From Ignavibacteriales bacterium (GTDB lineage Bacteria > Bacteroidota > Ignavibacteria > UBA10030), in NCBI GenBank assembly GCA_026390595.1, contig JAPLFQ010000020.1:62001-126000 (forward strand): a DNA stretch of 64,000 nucleotides. The letters run 5' to 3'. Both the position numbers and the translations under genes were made by a program. How positions within the stretch are numbered: the first letter of the stretch is position 1; the number at the start of each line of letters is the position of its first letter. This document shows positions 24,841 to 32,962 of this stretch, piece by piece. A model generated the notes under the pieces. It was given only the letters and a program-made list of their open reading frames with translations. It was not told where the DNA came from and ran no database searches.

Positions 24841-26193
24841 TCAGTTCGCGCTGGGTCTTTTGAGCCCGTATTTCTCGATCTTGTTGTAGAGTGTGACCCT
24901 GTCGATTTGCAGGATTTCGGCTGAGCGAGATATGTTCCAGCGGTTCTGATCCAGAACGGAAGCGATGTGCGCCTTTTCAACCGCTGCGATCGATCCTGCG
25001 GGAAGGACATGATTACGCTCTGTTAACTGATACGGCAGGTCTTCAGCGCGAATTGCAGGCGGCTTGCCAACGACCATGGCCCGCTCAATTGCATTTTCCA
25101 GCTCCCGTACGTTGCCCGGCCAATTGTAGCGCACGATGGTGTCCATCGCTTCGGGTGATATTGAGGCAATCGGCTTGCCCATGGCCCTGGCGTACTTCTG
25201 CACAAAATAGTTCACGAGCGTGGGGATGTCTCCTTTTCGCTCACGCAGCGGCGGGATAAAGACGGCGAAGACATTCAGCCGATAGTACAGATCTTCACGA
25301 AAGGACCCGTCTGCGACAGCCTTCTCGAGATCCTTGTTCGTCGCACTGATCACCCGGAAATCCACCTTGATGAGCTCATTTCCACCGACCCGAGTGAACT
25401 GCTTCGTCTCGATTACTCTCAACAGATCCATCTGGGTCTTCATGTCGATATTGCCCACTTCATCCAGGAACAGCGTTCCGCCGTCTGCGAGCTCGAGTTT
25501 TCCTTTTCTCCGGTATTGCGCGCCCGTGAATGCGCCACGTTCGTGGCCAAACAGTTCGCTTTCGAGGACTCCTTCCGCCATGGCACCGCAGTTGACGGCG
25601 ACAATCGGGAAATACCGTCGCGAGCTGTTGCTGTGGATCGCCCTTGCGATCAACTCTTTTCCGGTGCCGCTCTCACCTCGAACCATGACTGTCGTGTCAG
25701 TCTTCGCGACAGTTTGGATGAGGTCATACACTTTCTGAATCTGTGCAGAATCACCAACGATGTCATCGGCACGGCTGAACTCGGAGATTTGTTCTTTGAG
25801 CTTGAGGTTTTCTTTTGCAAGGCTGCGCGCCTTCAGAGCATTCGCCACGAGGTGCGAGAGGTAGTCCGGGTCAACCGGCTTCGTCACATAGTCGAAGGCC
25901 CCTTCTTTGAGCGCTTTGACGGCAGTCTCCACTGAGCCGTGCGCGGTGATGAAGATGATGGTAGCACCTGAGTCGATCTCCTTGATCCGTTGCTGCAGTT
26001 CTATGCCATCCATTCCCGGCATCTTGATGTCGACAAGCAGAACATCCCATTTTTGTACCTGCAGTTGATTCAGGGCTTCCGGCGCCCCTCCGGCAGTTCC
26101 CACGGTGAATCCGTCTTCTCTGAACCATTTCGATAACGAGTCTCGGACGGCTTGCTCATCATCAATAATAAGTATCGATGGATTTGCGTTCAT
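24841..26193 (-). CDS. NtrC-family sigma-54-dependent response regulator
   Basis: A 450-residue transcription activator of sigma-54 promoters, controlled by phosphorylation. An N-terminal receiver (1-120) has the acidic pair IIDDE, phospho-Asp in LVDIKMPGMDG and Lys in VTKPVD. The central AAA+ domain has Walker A GESGTGKE, the sigma-54 contact loop GAFTGA and Walker B GGTLFLDEVG. A C-terminal Fis-type helix-turn-helix (IADLD-like region, here SRSAEILQIDRVTLYNKI) binds DNA. The start ATG at 26193 follows AGGA. It lies 22 bases after the haem-type sensor kinase gene, its likely partner, and is the last gene of the cluster before kor. It is the best candidate to activate the sigma-54-like sites in the window. 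Confidence 0.93.
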   Translation of the reverse strand: MNANPSILIIDDEQAVRDSLSKWFREDGFTVGTAGGAPEALNQLQVQKWDVLLVDIKMPGMDGIELQQRIKEIDSGATIIFITAHGSVETAVKALKEGAFDYVTKPVDPDYLSHLVANALKARSLAKENLKLKEQISEFSRADDIVGDSAQIQKVYDLIQTVAKTDTTVMVRGESGTGKELIARAIHSNSSRRYFPIVAVNCGAMAEGVLESELFGHERGAFTGAQYRRKGKLELADGGTLFLDEVGNIDMKTQMDLLRVIETKQFTRVGGNELIKVDFRVISATNKDLEKAVADGSFREDLYYRLNVFAVFIPPLRERKGDIPTLVNYFVQKYARAMGKPIASISPEAMDTIVRYNWPGNVRELENAIERAMVVGKPPAIRAEDLPYQLTERNHVLPAGSIAAVEKAHIASVLDQNRWNISRSAEILQIDRVTLYNKIEKYGLKRPSAN

Positions 26194-26215
26194 TCTATTC
26201 CTCATTCCGTCTTGT

Positions 26216-27862
26216 TCAAATTTCTGATGATTGCCCTGCCTTACTTGGTCCCGCAGAGAAATTACTTCGCTCCCCTCCGGTTCCGGTCTTGGGAAACTTC
26301 ATGCGGAACGTTGTCCCGTTGCCGACAACGGACTCGACGGCGATGGTTCCGCCATGCCGCTCCACAATTCCGTAGACTACCGACAAACCAAGTCCCACTC
26401 CCTGACCATTTTTCTTCGTCGTGAAAAAAGGCTCAAAAAGGCGCGGAAGGTCCTCCGGAGAAATCCCCACACCCGAGTCCTTCACGAGAATATTGAGCTC
26501 ACCGCTGCGTGGATCCTGGACGACCTGCACTGTGAGTGTGCCGCCCCCCGGCATTGCCTCGACTGCATTGACAAAGAGGGCGACAAGAGCTTGTTGGATC
26601 TGGTTCTCGTTACAGAATAGCGACGGCTGGGCGGGCGGCACGCTCGCCACGAATCGGACCTTCGATATCTCGAAATGATGACGCAGAATTTGTTCAGCCT
26701 TTTCAACAATTTGCCCGACCGGTATCAGGGCATACTCCGTCACCTGTTTTTTCGAAAAGACAAGCAGGTTCTTCACGATGTTGCCGCAACGCTCTGTCTC
26801 GCGCTGGATCAGGTCGATGTCCTCAATTGTCTGCTCAACCTCGGGAGACTGATTCCCGGCCTTCTTCAGGCGGCGTCCGATCAATTTGGAATACGTGAGT
26901 ATGCCTTCCAGAGGATTGTTCAACTCGTGAGCGACGGTTGCCGCGAGCTTACCGAGGGAAGTCATCTTTTCGATCTGCAGGATCTGCTGATGCACCTTTT
27001 GCAACTCCGCGGTCTTTTCGCGGACGCGCTGTTCGAGTGTCGCGGACCACTCGTGGTTTTCATGTTCAGACCGTTGAAGCGATCGTGTCATCGAATTGAA
27101 CGACCGCGCAAGTTCCGCAATCTCATCGTTTCTGCGTATCGCAATTTCATAGTTGAGGTTACCTGATGATACTTCCTTCGTCGCAGCCACCAGATTCGCG
27201 ACCGGACTGAGAATCGTCGTTGATACAACATACACAGACGCGCTCCCCACCACGAGAAGAAGGAACACTGCCACAATGATGATTTGAAGCTGTGAGCTGG
27301 CGATAGCTTCGTCCACCGATCCTAACGACATTCTGACATCAAGTACTCCAAGGATGGTCTGCTCAGTTGGGTGGGAGTGACAGCCGGCGTTCGAGCATTG
27401 TTCCTCATTGTGTATCGGATTAATGAGGCCCAGCACTCTTTTTCCGTCCTGACCGACATAGATTCTTGTTCGGCTCCTGGCCGGGACGGCCTCGAGGGGC
27501 CGTTTGGCATCGTGACAACCGTAACAAGCCTCCGCTTTGAGATCGACGACCTCTCCCTGTTCCGCTTTTTGAGTTGAGAAAGTAATGGCTCCACGTTTGT
27601 TGTATATCCTGATCCCGTTGATACCGGGTTGCTTCCCCAAAGCGTTGATGATCTCGTACACGTCCCCCTTGCGGTTCAGAAGCATGCTGAAGTGCGTGGA
27701 GCTTTTGATCGCATCGCTGATGCGGTTTGCGCTCGTGAGCACCTGGGACATCATTTGATCGGTGTAGAAACGAACAGAGAAATAGGAGTAGATCCCAAAA
27801 AGAATCAGGAGGAGGAAGGATCCTAGCAGTAGGCGGCCTTTGAGTGTGTCAAACCAGCGCAT
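26216..27862 (-). CDS. Sensor histidine kinase with periplasmic haem-binding motifs
   Basis: A 548-residue membrane kinase. Two transmembrane helices (about 9-30 and 193-213) bound a periplasmic domain with CYGCH (113-117) and CSNAGCH (156-162), c-type haem attachment motifs of the CX2CH and CX4CH kind. HAMP (215-267), a HisKA motif with His312 in TVAHELNNPLEG, and an HATPase with KDSGVGISPED and GVGLGLSVVYGIVERHGG follow. It should sense redox state or a haem ligand in the periplasm and phosphorylate the NtrC-type regulator encoded 22 bases downstream. The whole layout repeats that of the kinase at 31047-32936, so the two are paralogues. Haem attachment needs export and a cytochrome c maturation system, not seen in this window. 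Confidence 0.9.
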   Translation of the reverse strand: MRWFDTLKGRLLLGSFLLLILFGIYSYFSVRFYTDQMMSQVLTSANRISDAIKSSTHFSMLLNRKGDVYEIINALGKQPGINGIRIYNKRGAITFSTQKAEQGEVVDLKAEACYGCHDAKRPLEAVPARSRTRIYVGQDGKRVLGLINPIHNEEQCSNAGCHSHPTEQTILGVLDVRMSLGSVDEAIASSQLQIIIVAVFLLLVVGSASVYVVSTTILSPVANLVAATKEVSSGNLNYEIAIRRNDEIAELARSFNSMTRSLQRSEHENHEWSATLEQRVREKTAELQKVHQQILQIEKMTSLGKLAATVAHELNNPLEGILTYSKLIGRRLKKAGNQSPEVEQTIEDIDLIQRETERCGNIVKNLLVFSKKQVTEYALIPVGQIVEKAEQILRHHFEISKVRFVASVPPAQPSLFCNENQIQQALVALFVNAVEAMPGGGTLTVQVVQDPRSGELNILVKDSGVGISPEDLPRLFEPFFTTKKNGQGVGLGLSVVYGIVERHGGTIAVESVVGNGTTFRMKFPKTGTGGERSNFSAGPSKAGQSSEI

Positions 27863-28046
27863 AGCTTCATTTCACCACTGTAAAGACGGCAGAAACTATG
27901 CCAAAGAAGAGTGCTTAAAAACACAACAATTACCCAAATGCCAATTTCAGGAATGCAAACTTGGGAAGCAGAGGAGAGTTACCTTGCCACGCATAAGAAA
28001 TGACTCCAAGGCCATTGTGCCCCCGCAGCGCTGGCATCGGGGGATG

Positions 28047-28799
28047 TTACGTGTAAATATCTCGGAGGAGCTTGAGATACTCAGTCGGTCCAAGCTTTTC
28101 TGAAAGGCGCTCGATCGCCCGACCATGCTCTGTCTGACTCTGATAGTTCCCCGACTCCGCCTTCCCGGGGTCGGTCGAGAGATAGTGTTTGAGAGGTCGT
28201 TCATCCTCAGAGTAGATGCGTGCCACGTCGGCCGTGGCAAGCACATCAGCATCATCGACATCAGCCGCATTTACGGAGAGTTCAAACAACCAGCCTTCGT
28301 CAAGCGGTGACGCACATACAGCGTGAGGGTGTTCTGCGAGCATGCTGTTTGTCGCGGTTACGTGTCCGGTAATCGGTGACATCATCGGCAGCGTGCCACC
28401 TCCGAGCACAATCCACGAGCAGGCCTTGTTGCGCGCAATCTGTGCACCGAGGGCAGGGAGCACGATTGCCATCGGAGAAACCAGCACTGAAGCCATTCCT
28501 GGCTCTATCCCCAAGCGCATGCTGTTGTCCCCTTTTCGCTTCATCCACAGATGCTTCCGACCGAAGAGCACGCCTACGCGCGACTCATCAGCCGTTCGCG
28601 CAGGTGTCGCCGGCCTTTCCCGTTTGACCGCAGGCTGGTGCTGTGTGAACCGCTGGCGAAGAGCGATATCGAGCGGGCATTCTTCGCACTCAAACTTCCT
28701 GTCGCAGAGTTGATACGAGAGAATCCCTGCAGTCATCCACACGCACTTTGATTCCTCTGGAGGAATTACATGAAACAATTTCTGTTCTTCTGATTCCAT
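28047..28799 (-). CDS. GcvH-like (lipoyl-domain-like) protein with N-terminal Cys motif
   Basis: A 250-residue soluble protein of unknown function. The N-terminus carries four Cys (19, 32, 38, 41) in a pattern C-x12-C-x5-C-x2-C around CEECPLD that could hold an Fe-S cluster or zinc. The C-terminal half (about 95-200) follows the glycine-cleavage H-protein fold: HLWMKRKGDNSMRLGIEPG, then MSPITGHVTATN and DEGWLFEL at the expected spacing. The position of the lipoyl-lysine (eight before the Pro of SPITG) is Gly, so it should not be lipoylated. GGAGGATTCAAG precedes the ATG. It lies inside the kinase/regulator/Hmc-like cluster and probably acts with the two GcvH-fused response regulators. The 184 bases between it and the next kinase show no gene. 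Confidence 0.7.
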   Translation of the reverse strand: MESEEQKLFHVIPPEESKCVWMTAGILSYQLCDRKFECEECPLDIALRQRFTQHQPAVKRERPATPARTADESRVGVLFGRKHLWMKRKGDNSMRLGIEPGMASVLVSPMAIVLPALGAQIARNKACSWIVLGGGTLPMMSPITGHVTATNSMLAEHPHAVCASPLDEGWLFELSVNAADVDDADVLATADVARIYSEDERPLKHYLSTDPGKAESGNYQSQTEHGRAIERLSEKLGPTEYLKLLRDIYT

Positions 28800-28951
28800 C
28801 TTGAATCCTCCTACTGACGCTCATTGGAGAACAAAATTGTTCGCGCCTGTTTGGCAGCCCTCGATGCCGGATGAACACCAGCGGCACAGAGCATCCCGGT
28901 GATGCCCCCGGTCCTAGGGTCGCACGCTACGCGATTGGGCCACAGCCGCAA

Positions 28952-30124
28952 TCACGCGGACATCTGGCGTCTGAAAAACTTCTTCGCTACCTGGTTCCAT
29001 TCACCGTCTCCGAGAGTCTCCATTTGTCCCACGTGCAGCGATTCGCGAGCCGGTTCTTCCGCATTCGCGCCTGCAGGCTGAAATTCCTTGACGGACACCA
29101 GGAAACGATCGATCTCCGTTTGGTAGAAGCTCACTGCGGACTTGCCGATCTTGAGATTCTTGAGCTCACCGTCGAAGTCATCTGCATCAATGGTGCAGAT
29201 CCAATTCTGGCCGTATGGTGTGGCGTCCAGAGATCCCAGATTCTCCACCAGGTACTTGTTGATCTTCGTGACCTGCCCGCTGACGGGCGATTCAAATGCC
29301 GTGGTCCTTTTCCCAAGCCGTATGGAGAACAGGGATTGGCCTGCTTTCACCTTCATGCCAAGATTCGGATATTCGATGTCGTCGATCTTGCCGAGTAATT
29401 TCTTCGCAAAATCGTCCATGCCAACCTTCACAGTCCCTTCAGCTTCCAACGTCACCCAGCAGTGACCCTCGGAAATGAACGCCCCGCCAGGGATCACGAA
29501 CTCGGCAGCCGGGAAATGGCTGAGTTCCGAGAAGTGACTGATGTGCACCCTGGGCTTGAGCTCCTTCTCAATCCTCTCCTGACGCCGATACAGGAATTTC
29601 CTGACCATCTCGGTTAGTTCAGTGTCTGTGAACGGCTTCTGGATGTAATCCATGACCCCGTGTTTCATGCACTCCACGGCAGATTCGACCGTTGCATACC
29701 CGGTGATGACGATGACGTCAATGTCCGGCCGGTAGTGCTTGGCCGACTTCGCAACGTCTTCGCCGCTCATCGATGGCATTTTCAGGTCCGTGAACAGGAA
29801 GTCGTAGTGATGCTGCTGAATGAGACCGAGAGCTTCCACGCCCTCTTCGACGGTGTCCACCGAATAACCGTCCAGAACAAGGATCTTTCGAAAACTGTCG
29901 AGAATGACCTGCTCGTCGTCCACACAGAGAATCCGGGCTTTCGGATTTTGGACTTCAGCGCGCTTCAGCGTTTTTGCTTCACGGCTGAAATCGAGCCTCA
30001 GACTCTCAGCGAGGGCCACCTCCCTGTCTTCCCTGAGCTTCGTCTCGTTTCGCTTCTTGACTATTGCACGGATGGCAAGATCTGCCAGCACAAAAACGAT
30101 AACAGCCACAATGAACAGTGCCAT
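28952..30124 (-). CDS. Membrane-anchored response regulator fused to a GcvH-like domain
   Basis: A 390-residue protein with an unusual domain order: one N-terminal membrane helix (2-24), a receiver domain (63-180; phospho-Asp113 in TDLKMPSMSG, Lys163 in IQKPFT), and a glycine-cleavage H-protein-like domain (about 205-345). The latter keeps HCWVTLEAEGTVKVGMDDFA, then RLGKRTTAFESPVSGQVTKIN, DATPYGQNWICTI. Lys272 sits exactly at the lipoyl-lysine position, eight residues before the Pro of ESPVSG. There is no DNA-binding domain. Phosphorylation may therefore control a carrier or scaffold function at the membrane, perhaps of the Hmc-like complex encoded upstream. No known pathway explains this combination, and lipoylation is only predicted. 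Confidence 0.8.
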   Translation of the reverse strand: MALFIVAVIVFVLADLAIRAIVKKRNETKLREDREVALAESLRLDFSREAKTLKRAEVQNPKARILCVDDEQVILDSFRKILVLDGYSVDTVEEGVEALGLIQQHHYDFLFTDLKMPSMSGEDVAKSAKHYRPDIDVIVITGYATVESAVECMKHGVMDYIQKPFTDTELTEMVRKFLYRRQERIEKELKPRVHISHFSELSHFPAAEFVIPGGAFISEGHCWVTLEAEGTVKVGMDDFAKKLLGKIDDIEYPNLGMKVKAGQSLFSIRLGKRTTAFESPVSGQVTKINKYLVENLGSLDATPYGQNWICTIDADDFDGELKNLKIGKSAVSFYQTEIDRFLVSVKEFQPAGANAEEPARESLHVGQMETLGDGEWNQVAKKFFRRQMSA

Positions 30125-30194
30125 GAACGTCCTCCTTCTATCACTGCGATCGGGCTAGGATTGCCCGGCCGGGAAATTATTCCTACGGTTGATT

Positions 30195-31004
30195 TCAGAT
30201 TACATAGTCTTGACTACACGGTATCAGATGATTCAATTCGAATGCGAGATTTGATGGGACAATTTGATATAGCCACCCGGACACATATGGATCCTGCTCA
30301 AGCAATTCGGGATGAGAGAGAAGCTGCTCGTTTCGCCTGACGATTCCTCCGCTCAACGGACATAGAACGTCGTGCAATAGACCATCCGTGGATGTGAGAG
30401 TCGCGCACGGCGCGGCCTGAGCCAACTCGTGATTCATCTCAAAAAGAGCCAGCGCCTTCACCGTTGAGACGGTCTTCAGGAACATATCGGTTACACCCAT
30501 TCGCCCGGTTCCGTCCTTTTCGATATACACCCAACTCAGATTGCCCAGGCGATGGAACTCGGCGGGACATGGACGGCTAAGAGCAAACCCTCTCTTTTCA
30601 TAGGAGACCGAGGGCGATGTTGCGGAGAGCAATTTCTGAAACCGCAAACCGCGCTGAATTCCGCTTTCCAATTCATCCACAGTAAAGGGCTTTGATATGA
30701 AGTCGACGGCCCCTTCTTTGAGTGCAGTGACAGCGTTCTGAAGCGTTGAGCATCCGGTTATCATGATCAGCGGAGTCTGGATACCGGCCTTTTTCATCGC
30801 GCGCATGATATGAAAGCCGTCGAGTTCGGGCAGCATGATATCACACAAGACCAGGCGAAACAAACTCTTTTGCAGTCGTTCCAACCCCGAGGCGGCATCG
30901 CCCGCTGAATCAACGCTCAGTCCCGAAGCCTCGCACACGCGACACACTCCCTCCCTCACCACCTGTTCATCATCGATAACCAGGATGTCAACTGCTTTGC
31001 TCAC
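30195..31004 (-). CDS. Response regulator fused to a degenerate GcvH-like domain
   Basis: A 269-residue cytoplasmic protein with a receiver (1-125; VIDDEQ, phospho-Asp in LCDIMLPELDG, Lys in ISKPFT) and a C-terminal GcvH-like domain: LSWVYIEKDGTGRMGVTDM, then VLCPLSGGIVRRNEQLL and DPYVSGWLYQIV. The lipoyl-lysine position is Gly, so it cannot be lipoylated by the usual route. Two Cys (in APCATL and VLCPLSG) flank that site. GTG at 31004 is chosen because AAAGGA lies eight bases before it. It follows the second haem-type kinase by 42 bases, its likely phosphodonor. Like its neighbour it lacks a DNA-binding domain, so its output must be protein-protein. Confidence 0.8.
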   Translation of the reverse strand: MSKAVDILVIDDEQVVREGVCRVCEASGLSVDSAGDAASGLERLQKSLFRLVLCDIMLPELDGFHIMRAMKKAGIQTPLIMITGCSTLQNAVTALKEGAVDFISKPFTVDELESGIQRGLRFQKLLSATSPSVSYEKRGFALSRPCPAEFHRLGNLSWVYIEKDGTGRMGVTDMFLKTVSTVKALALFEMNHELAQAAPCATLTSTDGLLHDVLCPLSGGIVRRNEQLLSHPELLEQDPYVSGWLYQIVPSNLAFELNHLIPCSQDYVI

Positions 31005-31046
31005 GGTATCAATCCTTTGTTTTGACAATTCATGATCTTTGGTCCG

Positions 31047-32936
31047 CTATCCTTGAGCAGGTTGGCGTTGCAACGGAAGCCTGATTGTAAATGTTGTCCC
31101 TTTTCCAAGCTGGCTCTCGACTGATATTGTGCCGTCGTGGTTGTCGATAATACCCCAGATCACTGCAAGCCCGAGCCCGGTCCCCTTCTGACCTTTGGTA
31201 GTAAAGAATGGCTCGAAGATCTTCGCAATATTCTCCTTCGAGATGCCTACTCCGGTATCCGAGACAATCAACTCAACATATTCCCGCTTCCCTCCCAGGT
31301 CCACCGCGGTCCATCGCTGCCAGCCGCAGTCCTTGCTAACGCATGCCTCAAATATACCATGCGAAGGTACGACGAATGACAATAAGCGGCTTCCGCATGA
31401 CTCGCACGCGCCTTGTTCTTCCAGAAGAGAGATCCCGCAGTCGGGACAGACAATCTCCACCGCAGTCGATCCCTTTACGTCCAGATCGAAATGGTTCCGA
31501 TTCCGGCCATAGACCGGATCGAGCATGATGAAACCCTCATCTCCGTTGTTTCTCACTTTTACTCGAATGGCCGGCAACCCTTCGATCTTGAACTCATTCG
31601 TGATCAGATTGTGACCTTTCGGGCAACACGCCGACTTAATCTGTGCAACTCCCTGCGGAGCAAGCTGCAACAGTTTTGTGGAAACAGTCACAGTCCCCCC
31701 CTCTCCCTCGATTGCATCGGCAGCATTCACGATGAGATTCACAAACACCTGCTGCATCTGATTCGGATCAACCGTCATTTTCGGCAGGTGCGGCTCGAGA
31801 GATCTGATGATCTTCACTCCCCTGGTGCTGACCTGATGTTCGACAACCGCGATGGCGCGGTCGATGATTTCACTCAGGTCGCTGGCAGTCTTTTTCGGAA
31901 TCGATTGCCGGGCGAAATCAAGGAGGCTCTTCACAATCTCCCTGCACCGGATGGTTTCGCGCACTACGACTTTGAGGTCTTCCTGGAATTCCGGGTGATT
32001 CTGAGTCCTCTTCAACAGGAAGCTCCCGTATGTGAGAACGCCGGTCAACGGGTTGTTGATTTCATGCGCGACACCTGCCGCTAAACGGCCAAGTGAAGCC
32101 ATCTTGTCCGATTGGAACAGCTGCAGCCTGGCTTCAGAGAGCTTCATCGTCATTGTGTTGAACGATTGTGCCAGCATGCCGATGTCATCTTTGCCGAGAT
32201 CCGGCACGGTGTAATTGAGATTCCCGCCGCCGACCTGTTTCGTGGCATTCAGCAACGCTCCCACGGGCAGGCCGACCCACTTGTTCACGAAATATCCAAT
32301 GATAAGGCTTGCGGCCAGAATTGCGCTGATGGCAAACATCCCCACCTGAAATGCGCTCGCCCGAATCCGGTCGTCAGCGTCGGCCAATGAGAGAGTCACA
32401 TCCAGTACCCCAAGCACCTGCTGCTGTTTTGAATGCGCGTGACAATCCGCGTCCCAGCACGATCGTTCGGTGTAAATCGGGCTGATGATTCCGAGCGCCC
32501 TCGCTGAATCGGGGTGAATCCGAAACACCCTGGTCCGCTGCGAACTGGAGAGCCGTTCAAGCGGTCGGTCAGCGGCATGGCACGCGTAGCAGCTCTCTGC
32601 CTGTTTGTCAACCATCCTGCCGATGCTCTCCTGCCTGGATGAATAGATGATTTTTCCTTCCTTGTTAAGCACGCGGACTTCGTTAATGGCCGGGTCAGTG
32701 CCTATGTCATTGATGATGATGTGGATACGTTCGCGCTGGTTGAGAAGCATGTCGTACCGCGTGCTGTTTCTGACGGTCTCGCTCAGCTGCATCGCGTGTC
32801 GTTCCACTTCCGCGAGGAGATCTGCCCGTTGCGTGCGGATCGTGATGTACGCATAAATCCCCATCGTGACAAACGTCGTCACACCGACGACCACAATGAG
32901 CTTAAAGCCGATCTTTCGTGCGAGCTGACTGAGCAT
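31047..32936 (-). CDS. Haem-type sensor histidine kinase with Cys-rich insertion in the ATPase domain
   Basis: A 629-residue membrane kinase. Two membrane helices frame a periplasmic domain with CYACH (116-120) and CWDADCH (160-166), paralogous to the kinase at 26216-27862. HAMP and HisKA (His291 in VAHEINNPLTGVLTYG) follow. The HATPase domain is split: between the N box (NLIVNAADAIEGEGG) and the G1 box (SDTGVGISKEN) lies an insertion of about 130 residues with eight Cys (437, 438; 497, 500 in CPDCG; 511, 514 in CESCG; 532, 537), most probably zinc ribbons or a rubredoxin-like site. The start at 32936 is preferred because AGAGG is nine bases upstream; ATG 32942 is an alternative. It precedes a receiver-GcvH protein and follows the multihaem cytochrome by 26 bases. 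Confidence 0.9.
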   Translation of the reverse strand: MLSQLARKIGFKLIVVVGVTTFVTMGIYAYITIRTQRADLLAEVERHAMQLSETVRNSTRYDMLLNQRERIHIIINDIGTDPAINEVRVLNKEGKIIYSSRQESIGRMVDKQAESCYACHAADRPLERLSSSQRTRVFRIHPDSARALGIISPIYTERSCWDADCHAHSKQQQVLGVLDVTLSLADADDRIRASAFQVGMFAISAILAASLIIGYFVNKWVGLPVGALLNATKQVGGGNLNYTVPDLGKDDIGMLAQSFNTMTMKLSEARLQLFQSDKMASLGRLAAGVAHEINNPLTGVLTYGSFLLKRTQNHPEFQEDLKVVVRETIRCREIVKSLLDFARQSIPKKTASDLSEIIDRAIAVVEHQVSTRGVKIIRSLEPHLPKMTVDPNQMQQVFVNLIVNAADAIEGEGGTVTVSTKLLQLAPQGVAQIKSACCPKGHNLITNEFKIEGLPAIRVKVRNNGDEGFIMLDPVYGRNRNHFDLDVKGSTAVEIVCPDCGISLLEEQGACESCGSRLLSFVVPSHGIFEACVSKDCGWQRWTAVDLGGKREYVELIVSDTGVGISKENIAKIFEPFFTTKGQKGTGLGLAVIWGIIDNHDGTISVESQLGKGTTFTIRLPLQRQPAQG

Positions 32937-32962
32937 ATGCATTAACCTCTACGGCGTCTCTC

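Noticed and set aside
27947-28060. Minus-strand frame reading CQRCGGTMALESF, zinc-ribbon-like
   Set aside because: No usable start codon and the rest of a zinc ribbon (second Cys pair) is missing; at most a decayed remnant.
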